34,985 bases of DNA from Gallionella sp. (GCA_022340615.1 JAJDNO010000028.1:1-34985); one strand, 5' to 3'. Positions 1 to 9,716 are shown, counted from the first letter of the stretch. Notes: generated by a model from the letters alone, not told the origin. Made by a program: numbers and translations.

Positions 1-399
1 AAAGCAGGTGTGCGAGGCTGTTGCCCAAACGATTTGAAGCCACAAGATCTCAAACAAGTTGTTTTGACTGTTCAGCAGGGTGAACTGTGGATACGAAGAA
101 GGCTTACTAGCCGGCTAGTAGATGAATTGGGCAAAACAACATCAAAAAATAAAGCCTATCGTTCCCAATTCGGATTGCTTAACCACCTCACTCAGCGCGA
201 ATTTGATATTGCCCTGCGTGTAAGCAAAGGTGAAAGCAATAAGCAGATTGCCCAAGAATGTTCTATTACAGAACGAACGGTGAAGGCACACCTGACAGAA
301 GTTTTTCAGAAACTAGGTGTCACTGATCGGCTTAATCTGGCGCTATTCATGTCGGCAGATATTAGAAGCGGCATTAATTTTGAAAACTCATTACATTGA
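1..399 (+). CDS. NarL/LuxR-type response regulator, C-terminal part (5' end outside window)
   Basis: The frame is open from the first base, so this is the 3' part of a longer gene; a GTG at position 10 is only an internal codon. The first residues (KAGVRGCC, then LKPQDLKQVV and GELWIRRRL) match the end of a receiver domain and the linker of NarL/FixJ-family regulators. The helix-turn-helix follows at about residues 60-120: LTQREFDIALRVSKGESNKQIA, then the recognition segment SITERTVKAHLTEVFQKLGV, the classic LuxR (GerE) pattern. It should bind DNA as the output of a two-component system whose sensor kinase is not visible. The DNA is clearly AT-richer than the block that follows. Family assignment is secure from the HTH; the target is unknown. 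Confidence 0.85.
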   Translation, partial: KAGVRGCCPNDLKPQDLKQVVLTVQQGELWIRRRLTSRLVDELGKTTSKNKAYRSQFGLLNHLTQREFDIALRVSKGESNKQIAQECSITERTVKAHLTEVFQKLGVTDRLNLALFMSADIRSGINFENSLH

Positions 400-552
400 A
401 TGTAGCTCTTGTTCAACCCAAGCAAAGGTCGATCTAACGTGACTGGCAGCAACTTATGAGCAGTTGGAAGTATGACTCCTTAGTCAGACATTGTTTGCTT
501 GATCGGATATACGCCAAACGATTTTTAAAATAGGTGCACGCTGGACCCTAAG

Positions 553-697
553 ATGCGCAGCATGCGTATTCCCTGGCAAGGTCAGATGATGCTGGAGCAC
601 GCCGAAATCGCACGGTTAAGGGTGGCGTCGCCAACTCAAGATGGAGCGCGGCATTCGAAGAAAGACTGCGGCCTATTTTGCCAAGGAATCTGGCCCG
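553..697 (+). pseudogene. Relic of IS3-family transposase OrfA (C-terminal part, frameshifted)
   Basis: Two adjacent frames together rebuild the C-terminus of an IS3-family OrfA. In frame 1, from about 565, the peptide IPWQGQMMLEHAEIARLR resembles the usual FPGKGQ..PEQAEIARLRR segment. From 638, one frame over, KMERGIRRKTAAYFAKESGP resembles KMERDILKKAAAYFAKES. The frame changes near 630-638, so no functional OrfA can be made. No OrfB with a DDE triad follows; only a weak ISLNGIYSWFAEH stretch (about 724-762) recalls the start of OrfB. No terminal inverted repeats were recognised. An open frame of 91 codons (553-828) runs through the relic but is not a credible gene. Confidence 0.7.
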
Positions 698-698
698 T

Positions 699-717
699 AG
701 TATTGGTCCCCAATACT
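699..717. repeat. Short perfect inverted repeat in IS relic
   Basis: The arms AGTATTGG and CCAATACT (8 bp, perfect) are separated by three bases. No T-tract follows, so it is not a usual intrinsic terminator. It sits immediately after the OrfA-like segment and may be part of the decayed insertion sequence. The rest of 718-890 holds nothing I can identify. Confidence 0.4.
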
Positions 718-914
718 GTACGTATTTCGCTTAATGGCATCTACTCCTGGTTTGCAGAACATACGCAACTAAGCCAAGGGTTTGGAAGCAAGTTTTTTGC
801 AACTATCATCGTGCTCATAATTCTCTAAAAAATTCTCTAATCTCGCTCATATTGGCGCGGCAAGATAGCCCTTAGGCTGGTCTCAGCTTCGGTGTATCAA
901 TCCAATACGCATGA

Positions 915-920
915 TATAAT
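915..920 (+). promoter_or_regulatory. Possible -10 element upstream of tig
   Basis: A perfect TATAAT lies in a short AT-rich stretch 150 bp upstream of the trigger factor start. No good -35 hexamer sits at 16-18 bp (the sequence there is GTGTAT-like), so the element is proposed on the -10 match and position only. It would drive tig-clpP and possibly clpX. Confidence 0.35.
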
Positions 921-1070
921 TAATTATTATTAAAGGCTGGATGGTAACAGGGACGGTAACAAATGCCATTGTTGCCGATAATATTCGAATGTAATCAATA
1001 TGTAACAGGATCGTTCGAGTCTCTCCTTTCGCGCCAGCCGCCAATCAACTTAAATTCAAGGAAATACAGC

Positions 1071-2372
1071 ATGTCCAGCGTAGAAACCGTAAGCGCGTTA
1101 GAACGCCGTCTTAACGCATCCATTCCCCGGCAGCTTGTCAGCAGCCAGGTTACCGACCGCCTGAAAAATATCGGCCGCACCGCCAAAATTGCCGGATTCC
1201 GTCCCGGCAAGGTGCCCACTAAAATCGTCGAGCAATATTACGGCGCGCAGGCCTGGCAGGATGCGTTGAACGATGCGTTGCAGCATTCGTTTTCGGAAGC
1301 GTCGCAAACCAACAACTTGAAAGTGGCGGGTTACCCCCAATTTGAAGTAAAGACCCAGGACCGGAATGCCGAACAGATCGAATACAGCGCGACCTTCGAG
1401 GTTTATCCGGAAATCGTGGTCGGAGATCTGTCGGGCGTAACGGTCGAGCGACTGGTTTACGAACTGACCCAGGACGACGTGGATGCAACCATCGCTTCAT
1501 TGCGCAAGCAGCGCACTGTGTTCGAAAAAGTTGACCGCCCCGCACAAACTGGGGATCGGATAGTTGCCGATTTCACCGGCAAGATCGACGGCGAGGCTTT
1601 TCAGGGCGGCGAAGGCAAGGATGTATCCGTGGTGCTCGGTGAGGGCGGAATGCTGCCCGATTTCGAGGCGGCACTTGTCGGCATGAGCGCGGGCGAGACC
1701 AAGTCCTTTGATATGACCTTTCCGGAGGATTACCATGGCAAGGAAGTTGCGGGCAAGGCGGTAAATTTTACGGCCACCGTGAATGCGGTCGAGGCTCCGC
1801 GCCTGCCCGAAATCGATGCGGAATTCGTAAAGTCAATCGGTATTGCGGACGGCGATGTGAGCAAGCTGGATGGCGAGATCCGCAGCAATCTGGAGCGCGA
1901 GGTTTCCCGGCGCTTGAAAGTGCGCAACAAGGATGCCGCGATGGATGCGCTGCTGAAAGTGACCGACTTCGAAGTACCCAGGGCCTTGCTGGAGTGGGAA
2001 ATGCAGGCGCTGATGGAGCAGACCGTTTCAGATATGGAGTCGCGCGGAATCAACATGAAGGGGATGCCGCTGCATCCGGAGCTGTTCAAGGAGCGTGCCG
2101 AGAAGCGCGTCAAGCTGGGTCTGATACTTGCCGAACTGGTCAAGCAGCAAGGTATCAAGGCCGAGCCCGAACAGGTCAAGGCGATGATAGAGGAATATGC
2201 GCAGGGCTTTGACGATACCGAACAGGTGATCCGATGGTATGCGGCAGAACCCAACCGCATCAAGGAAGTCGAAAATATGGTGCTGGAAGATAATGTTGTG
2301 AACTGGACGATGGGTCAGGCCAAGCCGGTAGACAAGCAGGCAGTATTCAACGAACTGATGGGAAATAGCTGA
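1071..2372 (+). CDS. tig: Trigger factor, ribosome-associated chaperone and peptidyl-prolyl isomerase
   Basis: Trigger factor binds ribosomal protein uL23 at the exit tunnel and shields nascent chains in the cytoplasm. The N-terminal ribosome-binding domain shows the signature GFRPGKVP at residues 42-49. An FKBP-type PPIase domain follows at about 161-240 ([17 protein letters not shown] to [11 protein letters not shown]), then the helical C-terminal chaperone domain. Length is 433 residues, against 432 in E. coli. The frame is open upstream to 963, but ATG 1071 is chosen because AAGGAA lies 7 bp before it and the protein then begins like known family members ([13 protein letters not shown]). 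The gene ends one base before the clpP start codon, so the two are probably translated from the same mRNA. Confidence 0.96.
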   Translation: MSSVETVSALERRLNASIPRQLVSSQVTDRLKNIGRTAKIAGFRPGKVPTKIVEQYYGAQAWQDALNDALQHSFSEASQTNNLKVAGYPQFEVKTQDRNAEQIEYSATFEVYPEIVVGDLSGVTVERLVYELTQDDVDATIASLRKQRTVFEKVDRPAQTGDRIVADFTGKIDGEAFQGGEGKDVSVVLGEGGMLPDFEAALVGMSAGETKSFDMTFPEDYHGKEVAGKAVNFTATVNAVEAPRLPEIDAEFVKSIGIADGDVSKLDGEIRSNLEREVSRRLKVRNKDAAMDALLKVTDFEVPRALLEWEMQALMEQTVSDMESRGINMKGMPLHPELFKERAEKRVKLGLILAELVKQQGIKAEPEQVKAMIEEYAQGFDDTEQVIRWYAAEPNRIKEVENMVLEDNVVNWTMGQAKPVDKQAVFNELMGNS

Positions 2373-2373
2373 C

Positions 2374-3015
2374 ATGACGCATTTTCAAAAGCTGCAGGAT
2401 AACGGTGCCGAATACGAGGCGCCGCAGAATATCGGCATGATCCCGATGGTCGTGGAAACCAGCGGGCGCGGTGAAAGGGCATACGATATCTATTCGCGCC
2501 TGCTCAAGGAGCGCGTGGTGTTCCTGGTCGGTGAAGTCAATGACCACAGCGCAAATCTGATCGTCGCGCAGATGCTGTTTCTGGAATCGGAAAATCCGGA
2601 CAAGGACATCAATTTTTATATCAATTCGCCGGGCGGCTCGGTGACTGCAGGCATGGCGATCTATGACACCATGCAATTCATCAAGCCGCACATCAGCACG
2701 CTGTGCATCGGCCAGGCCGCCAGCATGGGTTCGTTCCTGCTCGCCGCGGGCGAAAAGGGCAAGCGCTTCTGCCTGCCCAATTCGCGTGTGATGATCCATC
2801 AGCCTATGGGCGGTTTCCGCGGTCAGGCATCGGATGTCGAGATACACGCGCGCGAAATCCTGTATCTTAAACAGCGGCTCAACCAGATGCTGGCCCAGCA
2901 TACCGGCCAGTCAGTGGAAACGATCGAGCGCGACACCGACCGCGACAATTTCCTGAGTTCGGATGAAGCGGTCAAATATGGCCTGGTAGACCAGGTTCTG
3001 GAAAAACGCATCTAG
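2374..3015 (+). CDS. clpP: ATP-dependent Clp protease proteolytic subunit
   Basis: ClpP is the tetradecameric serine peptidase that degrades substrates unfolded by ClpX or ClpA. The 213-residue protein carries the catalytic triad in its usual contexts: Ser117 in GQAASMGS, His142 in MIHQP and an Asp near 191 in the ERDTDRDNF segment. The NSPGGSV stretch at 84-90 is the oxyanion-hole region. A short N-terminal extension before the conserved IPMVVE may be a propeptide, as in E. coli. The start lies one base after the tig stop, so translation is likely coupled; clpX follows after 42 bp. Confidence 0.97.
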   Translation: MTHFQKLQDNGAEYEAPQNIGMIPMVVETSGRGERAYDIYSRLLKERVVFLVGEVNDHSANLIVAQMLFLESENPDKDINFYINSPGGSVTAGMAIYDTMQFIKPHISTLCIGQAASMGSFLLAAGEKGKRFCLPNSRVMIHQPMGGFRGQASDVEIHAREILYLKQRLNQMLAQHTGQSVETIERDTDRDNFLSSDEAVKYGLVDQVLEKRI

Positions 3016-3057
3016 GCAATCAGGAATTCTGATAATCTCGAAGGAAGGTTGATAGCG

Positions 3058-4305
3058 ATGGTTGACGATATTAAATCAGGCGAAAAGCTTCTTTATTGCT
3101 CGTTCTGCGGCAAGAGTCAGCATGAAGTGCGCAAGCTGATTGCGGGCCCGTCGGTGTTCGTCTGCGACGAATGCATCACGCTGTGCAACGACATCATGCG
3201 AGAGGAGATTCTTAATGACCAGGCCCTGTCGGGCAAATCCGACCTGCCGGTTCCCAAGGACATTTGCGCTGCACTGGACGAATATGTGATCGGCCAGGAG
3301 CATGCCAAGAAGATACTGTCGGTTGCGGTATACAACCATTACAAACGTCTCAGAGGCACGGACAGCGACGGCGTGGAACTGTCCAAGAGCAACATCCTGC
3401 TTGTCGGACCGACCGGTTCCGGCAAGACGCTGCTGGCGCAAACCCTGGCGCGCTTGCTGGATGTTCCGTTCGTGATGGCGGACGCGACCACCCTGACCGA
3501 GGCGGGCTACGTCGGCGAGGATGTAGAGAACATCATCCAGAAACTGCTGCAGGCCTGCGATTACGACGTGGAAAGGGCCCAGCGCGGCATCGTTTATGTC
3601 GACGAGATCGACAAGATCTCGCGCAAATCAGACAATCCGTCGATTACCCGGGATGTGTCCGGCGAAGGCGTGCAGCAGGCATTGCTCAAGCTGATCGAAG
3701 GCACCAAGGCATCGATTCCGCCGCAGGGCGGGCGCAAACACCCGAATACGGAATTCCTTCAGGTGGACACCACCAACATACTGTTCATTTGCGGGGGCGC
3801 ATTCGATGGGCTGGATAAAGTCATACGCAGCCGTACCGCCAAGGCGGGCATCGGCTTCGGCGCTAGCATTGCCAGCAAGGATCAGCGCAAGACCGGAGAA
3901 ACCCTGCGCGAGGTCGAACCTCAAGACCTGATCAAATTCGGACTGATTCCGGAGTTTGTCGGGCGCTTACCGGTGGTTGCCACCCTTGAAGAACTGGACG
4001 AGACCGCGCTGGTGAAAATCCTGACCGAGCCGAAGAATGCGCTGACCAAACAATACCAGAAGCTGTTTTCGATGGAGAATGTCGCTCTGGAATTTCACGA
4101 AGGCGTATTGCTGGCGATCGCCCGCAAGGCGCTGGCGCGCAAGGCTGGCGCACGCGGATTGCGCTCGATACTCGAGCATGCGTTGCTGGATGTGATGTTC
4201 GACCTGCCATCGATGGATAATGTCAGCAAGGTGGTCCTGGATGATGGTGCATCCGGGGAAATAAAACCCATCATCATTTATGCCGATAGCCATATGGCGG
4301 CTTGA
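3058..4305 (+). CDS. clpX: ATP-dependent Clp protease ATP-binding subunit ClpX
   Basis: ClpX is the hexameric AAA+ unfoldase that feeds ClpP. The N-terminal zinc-binding domain has four cysteines at 14, 17, 36 and 39. Walker A GPTGSGKT is at 117-124 and Walker B is in VYVDEID. The IGF loop that docks onto ClpP is present at 265-267 (KAGIGF). Length is 415 residues from ATG 3058, which has a strong AAGGAAGG Shine-Dalgarno at 3041-3048. An in-frame TTG at 3049 abuts that Shine-Dalgarno and is rejected. It lies in the standard tig-clpP-clpX order; lon follows behind its own promoter. Confidence 0.97.
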   Translation: MVDDIKSGEKLLYCSFCGKSQHEVRKLIAGPSVFVCDECITLCNDIMREEILNDQALSGKSDLPVPKDICAALDEYVIGQEHAKKILSVAVYNHYKRLRGTDSDGVELSKSNILLVGPTGSGKTLLAQTLARLLDVPFVMADATTLTEAGYVGEDVENIIQKLLQACDYDVERAQRGIVYVDEIDKISRKSDNPSITRDVSGEGVQQALLKLIEGTKASIPPQGGRKHPNTEFLQVDTTNILFICGGAFDGLDKVIRSRTAKAGIGFGASIASKDQRKTGETLREVEPQDLIKFGLIPEFVGRLPVVATLEELDETALVKILTEPKNALTKQYQKLFSMENVALEFHEGVLLAIARKALARKAGARGLRSILEHALLDVMFDLPSMDNVSKVVLDDGASGEIKPIIIYADSHMAA

Positions 4306-4349
4306 TAAGTCGCTGATTGTTCTTTAAGTATCTTGTCCCGATGGGGCGG

Positions 4350-4377
4350 CTTGAATTCTAGCCGGCCAACCCCATCT
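4350..4377 (+). promoter_or_regulatory. Sigma32 (RpoH) heat-shock promoter of lon
   Basis: CTTGAA (4350-4355) and CCCCATCT (4370-4377) are separated by 14 bp. These match the RpoH consensus (CTTGAA, 13-15 bp, CCCCATNT) at all defined positions. The predicted start is near 4385, about 20 bp before the lon ATG, with the Shine-Dalgarno AAAAGG at 4395-4400 inside the leader. Heat-shock control of lon is well established in proteobacteria. Confidence 0.85.
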
Positions 4378-4406
4378 AACCTTACAATTCAACTAAAAGG
4401 TTCGTC

Positions 4407-6839
4407 ATGTCAGAACAAGATATTACAGGCACCAGTCTGATTTCAAACAACACGTACCCGCTGTTGCCTTTGCGCGATGTCGTGGTATTCCCCCATATGG
4501 TTATCCCGCTGTTCGTCGGCCGCTCCAAGTCCATCAAGGCGCTTGAAACTGCGATGGAGGCTGGCAAGAGCATTGCGCTGGTCGCGCAGAAATCAGCGAC
4601 CAAGGATGATCCGGGTACCGAAGATCTTTACTCCATTGGCAGCATGGCCAACATCCTGCAAATGCTTAAATTACCCGATGGCACCGTCAAGGTGCTGGTC
4701 GAGGGCACCCAGCGCGCCACTGTGCTGCATGTGTATGACGTCAAATCGCATTTCGATGCCGAGGTGCAGATCGTGCCGGCCGAGGATGGCACGGACAGCG
4801 AATCCGAGGCGATGCGCCGCGTGCTGATCGCGCAATTCGACCAGTACGTCAAACTAAACAAAAAGATACCCCCGGAAATCCTGACCTCGCTGGCAGGGAT
4901 CGATGATGCCGGCCGCCTGGCCGATACCATTGCCGCCCATCTGCCGCTGAAGCTCGAGCAGAAGCAGGAAGTGCTCGAGATCTTCGGGGTGCGCAAGCGC
5001 CTGGAACATTTGCTCGGGCTGCTGGAAGGCGAGATTGACATCCTGCAGGTCGAGAAGCGCATTCGCGGCCGGGTAAGGCGCCAGATGGAAAAGAGCCAGC
5101 GCGAATATTATCTGAACGAACAGGTCAAGGCGATCCAGAAGGAATTGGGCGACGGCGAAGAGGGAACCGACTTCGATGAACTGGAAAAGAAGATCAAGTC
5201 TGCCCATATGCCCAAGGAAGCGCGCACCAAGGCAGAGTCGGAACTGAAAAAGCTGCGTTTGATGTCGCCGATGTCGGCTGAAGCAACCGTGGTGCGCAAC
5301 TACATCGACGTGCTGGTCGGTTTGCCGTGGAAGAAGAAGACCAAGATCAGTGCCGACCTGAAAAAGGCCGAAGTGGTGCTGGAAGAAGACCACTATGGCC
5401 TGGACAAGGTCAAGGAACGCATCCTGGAATACCTGGCCGTGCAACAGCGCATGGACAGGATGAAGGCGCCCATCCTGTGTCTGGTGGGTCCGCCGGGCGT
5501 CGGAAAAACTTCGCTGGGCCAATCCATAGCGCGTGCAACAAACCGAAAATTCGTGCGCATGTCGCTGGGCGGGGTACGCGATGAATCCGAGATTCGCGGC
5601 CATCGCCGCACCTATATCGGTTCGATGCCCGGCAAGATCCTGCAGAACATGAGCAAGGTCGCGGTAAAGAACCCGCTGTTCCTGCTCGATGAAGTCGACA
5701 AGATGGGCATGGATATGCGCGGCGATCCGTCATCGGCGCTGCTGGAGGTGCTCGATCCCGAACAGAACAGCACGTTTGTCGACCATTATGTCGAGGTCGA
5801 ATACGACCTGTCTGAAGTGATGTTTGTCGCAACCGCGAATACGCTGAATATTCCCGAAGCGCTGATGGACCGCATGGAAATCATCCACGTTTCCAGCTAT
5901 ATGGAAGACGAGAAGATCAACATCGCCACACGCTATCTGGTTCCAAAAGTGGTCAAGAACAATGGCCTGAAACCTGAGGAAATAAATATTTCAGAAAGCG
6001 CATTGCGCGACATCGTGCGCTATTACGTGCGCGAAGCAGGCGTGCGCGGGCTGGAGCGGGAAATCTCCAAGATATGCCGCAAGGTCGTGAAAGCGCTCCT
6101 TTTGAAAGACCGCAACACCAGGGTCACCATCAACTCGCGCAATCTCGACAAATATCTCGGTGTGCGCCGCTACTCCTACGGTGTGGCGGAGAAGAACAAC
6201 CAGATCGGGCAGGTAACGGGCCTGGCGTGGACGGAAGTCGGGGGCGAACTGCTCACCATCGAGGCTGCAGTGCTGCCCGGCAAGGGCAAAACCACCACAA
6301 CCGGCAAGCTCGGCGAGGTGATGCAGGAATCGATACAGGCCGCCTTGAGCGTGGTGCGCAGCCGTGCCAAACGGCTAGGTATCGACGAAGAGTTCTACCA
6401 GAAAACCGATCTGCATATCCACCTGCCCGAAGGCGCTATCCCGAAGGACGGGCCGAGTGCGGGGGTGGGCATGTGCACGGCGATGGTTTCGGTCCTGACA
6501 GGTATCCCGGTGCGTGCCGATGTCGCGATGACAGGCGAAATCACCCTGCGCGGGGAGGTGCTGCCTATCGGAGGATTGAAGGAAAAACTGCTGGCGGCGC
6601 AACGCGGCGGAATAAAAATCGTGCTGATACCCGAGGAAAACACCAAGGACCTGGCGGAGATACCCGACAACATCAAAAATAAACTCGACATTCATCCGGT
6701 CAAGTGGATCGATCAGGTTCTGGAAATGGCACTCGAACGCAAGCCCGAGACACTTGCCGAAGTTGATGAAAAGGTTGCAGTAGTTCCTTTGGCGGGTGAT
6801 AAAAAAGGGTCAGATTCGTCCGTTGTAACCAAGCATTGA
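4407..6839 (+). CDS. lon: ATP-dependent Lon protease (LonA)
   Basis: Lon is a cytoplasmic hexameric AAA+ protease that removes misfolded and short-lived regulatory proteins. The N-terminal substrate-binding domain ([20 protein letters not shown], about 20-39) runs to roughly residue 210 and is followed by a coiled-coil linker. Walker A GPPGVGKT is at 361-368, with LLDEVDK as Walker B. The C-terminal S16 peptidase domain has the nucleophile Ser684 in [11 protein letters not shown] and the dyad lysine in the GGLKEK segment (722-727). The protein has 810 residues, slightly longer than E. coli Lon (784), mainly from a C-terminal tail. ATG 4407 follows AAAAGG by 6 bp and is served by the heat-shock promoter just upstream. 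Confidence 0.97.
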   Translation: MSEQDITGTSLISNNTYPLLPLRDVVVFPHMVIPLFVGRSKSIKALETAMEAGKSIALVAQKSATKDDPGTEDLYSIGSMANILQMLKLPDGTVKVLVEGTQRATVLHVYDVKSHFDAEVQIVPAEDGTDSESEAMRRVLIAQFDQYVKLNKKIPPEILTSLAGIDDAGRLADTIAAHLPLKLEQKQEVLEIFGVRKRLEHLLGLLEGEIDILQVEKRIRGRVRRQMEKSQREYYLNEQVKAIQKELGDGEEGTDFDELEKKIKSAHMPKEARTKAESELKKLRLMSPMSAEATVVRNYIDVLVGLPWKKKTKISADLKKAEVVLEEDHYGLDKVKERILEYLAVQQRMDRMKAPILCLVGPPGVGKTSLGQSIARATNRKFVRMSLGGVRDESEIRGHRRTYIGSMPGKILQNMSKVAVKNPLFLLDEVDKMGMDMRGDPSSALLEVLDPEQNSTFVDHYVEVEYDLSEVMFVATANTLNIPEALMDRMEIIHVSSYMEDEKINIATRYLVPKVVKNNGLKPEEINISESALRDIVRYYVREAGVRGLEREISKICRKVVKALLLKDRNTRVTINSRNLDKYLGVRRYSYGVAEKNNQIGQVTGLAWTEVGGELLTIEAAVLPGKGKTTTTGKLGEVMQESIQAALSVVRSRAKRLGIDEEFYQKTDLHIHLPEGAIPKDGPSAGVGMCTAMVSVLTGIPVRADVAMTGEITLRGEVLPIGGLKEKLLAAQRGGIKIVLIPEENTKDLAEIPDNIKNKLDIHPVKWIDQVLEMALERKPETLAEVDEKVAVVPLAGDKKGSDSSVVTKH

Positions 6840-6900
6840 GCAGAAAATTTGTAACAAAATTGCTGCGTCAATGCATCGTGAAAATATTTCCAGTATTCGC

Positions 6901-6930
6901 TTGACCAAAGCCGCGAAGCCTTGATATAAA
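6901..6930 (+). promoter_or_regulatory. Sigma70-type promoter of hupB
   Basis: TTGACC (6901-6906) and TATAAA (6925-6930) are separated by 18 bp, 51 bp before the hupB start codon. The -10 element lies inside a perfect inverted repeat (see next entry). Confidence 0.65.
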
Positions 6931-6938
6931 GGCTTCGC
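6913..6938. repeat. Perfect 10-bp inverted repeat over the hupB -10 element
   Basis: GCGAAGCCTT (6913-6922) and AAGGCTTCGC (6929-6938) pair perfectly around the six-base centre GATATA. The repeat overlaps the promoter -10. It could be an operator, or a hairpin that terminates lon readthrough. No T-run follows directly (AGGGATTTCC), so the terminator reading is weaker. Confidence 0.6.
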
Positions 6939-6980
6939 AGGGATTTCCTGTTTTATTAATCACTCGCGAAGGGGACATAC

Positions 6981-7253
6981 GTGAACAAATCTGACTTGGT
7001 TGATGCAATTGCAAAATCCGCTGATCTTTCTAAAGCATCCGCAGCCCGTGCGCTGGATGCGACTGTCGACTCCATCAAAAAAGCACTGAAAAAAGGCGAT
7101 ACAGTAAGCTTGGTTGGCTTTGGAACTTTCAAGGTGGGCAAGCGCGCTGCTCGCAACGGCCGTAATCCTCGCACCGGTGCGACGATCAAAATCAAGGCAG
7201 CAAAGGTTCCCAAGTTTAGTGCTGGCAAGGGCCTGAAAGATGCTGTAAACTAG
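6981..7253 (+). CDS. hupB: DNA-binding protein HU (beta-type)
   Basis: HU is a small nucleoid protein that bends and compacts DNA as a dimer. The 90-residue product has the full family pattern: [11 protein letters not shown] at the start, [21 protein letters not shown] at about 46-66, where the DNA-binding arm begins, and the C-terminal helix [13 protein letters not shown]. The start is GTG 6981 with AAGGGG at 6969-6974. The position after lon and before tRNA-Val, tRNA-Asp and ppiD is the usual betaproteobacterial arrangement. IHF is unlikely given the N-terminal sequence and context. Confidence 0.95.
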   Translation: MNKSDLVDAIAKSADLSKASAARALDATVDSIKKALKKGDTVSLVGFGTFKVGKRAARNGRNPRTGATIKIKAAKVPKFSAGKGLKDAVN

Positions 7254-7264
7254 CCGACTTTTCC

Positions 7265-7340
7265 GGGTGCTTAGCTCAGTTGGTAGAGCGTCGCCCTTAC
7301 AAGGCGAATGTCGGCGGTTCGACCCCGTCAGCACCCACCA
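7265..7340 (+). tRNA. tRNA-Val (anticodon TAC)
   Basis: A 76-nt cloverleaf: acceptor arm GGGTGCT pairs with AGCACCC, the D arm is GCTCAGTTGGTAGAGC, the anticodon stem TCGCC/GGCGA encloses a loop with TAC at 7298-7300, and a TTCGACC T-loop region follows. The CCA end is encoded. It starts 11 bp after the hupB stop codon and may be processed from a hupB-containing transcript. Confidence 0.97.
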
Positions 7341-7351
7341 AAAAAGATTCT

Positions 7352-7428
7352 GGAGTGGTAGTTCAGTTGGTTAGAATACCGGCCTGTCACGCCGGGGGTC
7401 GCGGGTTCGAGTCCCGTCCACTCCGCCA
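7352..7428 (+). tRNA. tRNA-Asp (anticodon GTC)
   Basis: A 77-nt cloverleaf: acceptor arm GGAGTGG pairs with CCACTCC, anticodon GTC is at 7386-7388, the T arm is GCGGGTTCGAGTCCCGT, the discriminator base is G, and CCA is encoded. It lies 11 bp after tRNA-Val and 6 bp before a terminator, so the pair is probably co-transcribed. Confidence 0.97.
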
Positions 7429-7433
7429 TTTTG

Positions 7434-7457
7434 AGGCGAACGAAAGTTCGCCTTTTT
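7434..7457 (+). terminator. Intrinsic terminator after tRNA-Asp
   Basis: GGCGAAC and GTTCGCC form a 7-bp stem around a GAAA tetraloop, followed by TTTTT at 7453-7457. It ends the hupB-tRNA unit before ppiD. Confidence 0.85.
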
Positions 7458-7500
7458 CGCATCTGTTTCATTTGAATCAATAGAGTTGGATGGCATCACT

Positions 7501-9396
7501 ATGTTTGATTTCGTGCATGAAAACAAAAAGCTGGTACAGATCGTCCTGGCAGTAATTATTTTGCCGTTTGCATTATGGGGAGTGAGCTCATATGACAGAT
7601 CCGGAAATGCCGCAGATGTGGCTGCCACGGTAAACGGCTCGAAAATTACCCAGAAAGAACTGGACGATGCTCTTCACCGGCAGCAGGACAAGATGCGAGA
7701 GCAGCTCGGTGCAAACTACGATCCGTCAATTTTCGAAAATCCACGGGTAAAGCAGGCGGTTCTGGACAAGCTGGTCATACAGAAATTGTTTGTCGAGCGC
7801 GCCAGATCGGCAAGGCTGGCCGTGCCGGATGAGCAGATCGTGCAAGTGATTGCCGGCATCGACGCATTCCAGGTCGACGGCAAATTCAACAAGAAGCGTT
7901 ACGAGTCCGTGCTGGCAAACGAGAGGCTGTCGCCCATTGCCTTTGAAGCGCGCGTGCGTGACGAACTGCTCGGCCAGGAAATGCAGGATTCCTATCAGCA
8001 GAACGGATTTGCCTCCACGACCGTTGCGGACAATATTATCCGGCTCAATGAGCAGCAGCGTACTGTGAACGTGCTGACATTGAAGCCCCGGTCATTCAAG
8101 TCACAGGCCAAAGTGGATGACGCCGAGGTAAAGAAATATTACGACCAGAACTCGAGCGAGTTCCAGGTCAATGAGCAGGCAAGGGTTGCCTATGTCAGAT
8201 TTTCTGCAGCTGATCTGGTAAAGAAGATCAAGATCAACGATGCGGATGTGCGCAATTATTACGACAGTCACAAAACCGAATTCGGCACCCCGGAGGAACG
8301 CCGCGCCGCCCACATCCTGATTGCAGTTAAAGCTTCCGCGCCGCAAGCAGAACAGGATGCGGCCAGGGCCAAAGCAGAACAGTTGCTGCAGCAAGCCAGG
8401 AAAAATCCGGGCGATTTCGCCGAACTGGCGAAAAAATATTCGCAGGATCCAGGCTCTGCCGCGAAAGGCGGGGACCTTGGCTATTTTGGCCGCGGCGCGA
8501 TGCTCAAACCATTTGACGATGCCGCTTTTGCCCTGAAGGTCGGGGAGATCAGCGGTCTGGTCAAAACGGATTACGGGTTTCACATCATCAAGCTTCTGGC
8601 AATCAAGCCGTCCCGGTTTGTCCCGTTCGATCAGGCACGCCAGAGCATTCTGAACAAAATGCGGACGCAGAAGGCGGACGATAAGTTTGCCGAGCTGGCC
8701 GATAAGTTCAGCAACACTGTTTATGAGCAGAGCGACACCCTGAAGCCTGCTGCAGAACTGGTAGGCGCGAAAGTGGAGCAAAGCGGATGGTTGGTAAAAG
8801 GCGTTGCCACCGGCGACCCATGGACTGCAAAAATGCTGCATGCGATTTTTTCCGACGATGCCATCAAGAACAAGCGCAACACGGACGCGATCGAGGTGGT
8901 GCCGAATACGCTGGTTGCCGCCCGCATTCTCGATTACAAGCCGGCCGCATTGCGTCCGTTCAGCGAGGTGCGCGAACAGATTCGTGAAAAATTGCTGAGC
9001 CAGCAGGCGCAGGAACTTGCGGTCAAACAGGGACAATCGCTGCTGGAGAAACTCAAAGGCGGAGCCGGCGCGAAGTTGAACTGGGAAGCTTCGCAGAGCA
9101 TCACCATGGGGAAACATGGCTCCCTGGATATGGGTCTGGTGAGACAGATATTCCAGGCCGGCACTGCACATTTTCCGCAGTATGTCGGCGCGGAGTTGCC
9201 GGGAGGCGGTTACATGCTGGTCAGGATCGACTCGGTCAAGAACGGCGGCGCAATCGATAACGCGAAACGCGCACGTTACGTTCAGCAGTTGCAGAGATTG
9301 ACCGGAGAGGAATTGTTGCGTGCATACATGGCTTATGCCGAAAAGAACGCGACCATCAAGATCAACTTGCCGGATACCAAGACGGCCCAGCCCTGA
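7501..9396 (+). CDS. ppiD: Membrane-anchored periplasmic chaperone PpiD (SurA-N/parvulin family)
   Basis: PpiD assists folding of proteins emerging from the SecYEG translocon at the periplasmic face. The protein begins with a short cytoplasmic tail and one membrane segment (about residues 10-30, [19 protein letters not shown]). A SurA-N-like chaperone region follows (about 37-190), then a parvulin rotamase domain at about 267-370 (HILIAVKAS to GFHIIKLL), and a C-terminal region with a second rotamase-like fold. Length is 631 residues, close to the 623 of E. coli. ATG 7501 is preferred to an in-frame TTG at 7486 because family members begin MFDFV. Many PpiD parvulin domains lack isomerase activity; this cannot be judged here. 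Confidence 0.92.
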   Translation: MFDFVHENKKLVQIVLAVIILPFALWGVSSYDRSGNAADVAATVNGSKITQKELDDALHRQQDKMREQLGANYDPSIFENPRVKQAVLDKLVIQKLFVERARSARLAVPDEQIVQVIAGIDAFQVDGKFNKKRYESVLANERLSPIAFEARVRDELLGQEMQDSYQQNGFASTTVADNIIRLNEQQRTVNVLTLKPRSFKSQAKVDDAEVKKYYDQNSSEFQVNEQARVAYVRFSAADLVKKIKINDADVRNYYDSHKTEFGTPEERRAAHILIAVKASAPQAEQDAARAKAEQLLQQARKNPGDFAELAKKYSQDPGSAAKGGDLGYFGRGAMLKPFDDAAFALKVGEISGLVKTDYGFHIIKLLAIKPSRFVPFDQARQSILNKMRTQKADDKFAELADKFSNTVYEQSDTLKPAAELVGAKVEQSGWLVKGVATGDPWTAKMLHAIFSDDAIKNKRNTDAIEVVPNTLVAARILDYKPAALRPFSEVREQIREKLLSQQAQELAVKQGQSLLEKLKGGAGAKLNWEASQSITMGKHGSLDMGLVRQIFQAGTAHFPQYVGAELPGGGYMLVRIDSVKNGGAIDNAKRARYVQQLQRLTGEELLRAYMAYAEKNATIKINLPDTKTAQP

Positions 9397-9418
9397 TCTT
9401 GCAGCATTGTTGAGATTG

Positions 9419-9449
9419 AAAACGCCACTTTACGAGTGGCGTTTTTTTT
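9419..9449 (+). terminator. Intrinsic terminator of ppiD
   Basis: AACGCCACT and AGTGGCGTT form a 9-bp perfect stem with a five-base loop (TTACG), followed by a run of T residues to 9449. The A-run on the left side could give weak termination in the other direction. Beyond it, 9450-9655 contains no gene, only an imperfect direct repeat (see findings). Confidence 0.92.
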
Positions 9450-9655
9450 ATTTGAAACCCGGCTAGCTATATTGTGCCGGTTGTTGCCGACTACCGCGTT
9501 TTAACCGGTCAATCGCGCAATGGTGCCACTGCGGATTGTGCTGACCGGCCAATGCGCGCAAACTGGGCCGACGGTTTGGTGTGTCAGTTGTCCGGATTGC
9601 GGTCCTGATTGGCACTTTTACCCGCAGGGTTATGGCAGCAGGGCCGGCAATTTCG

Positions 9656-9685
9656 TTGTCACTGCCAAACGCGATCGTATATAAT
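9656..9685 (+). promoter_or_regulatory. Sigma70-type promoter of the ccm operon
   Basis: TTGTCA (9656-9661) and TATAAT (9680-9685) are separated by 18 bp. The predicted start is near 9692, giving a leader of about 25 nt before the ccmA ATG. Confidence 0.75.
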
Positions 9686-9716
9686 TCAGGGCTGTCAAAC
9701 TCTGGATTTCCCCTTC

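Noticed and set aside
553..828. 91-codon ORF as a novel small protein
   Set aside because: Its first part plus an adjacent frame rebuilds an IS3 OrfA C-terminus, so it is a frameshifted relic.
3049..3057. TTG start for clpX
   Set aside because: It abuts the Shine-Dalgarno with no spacing; ATG 3058 has correct spacing and the standard N-terminus.
9612..9628. Sigma54-like promoter (TGGCAC...CCGCA) before ccmA
   Set aside because: The GG-to-GC spacing is one base too long and the -12 half lacks TTGC; the sigma70 promoter at 9656-9685 fits far better.
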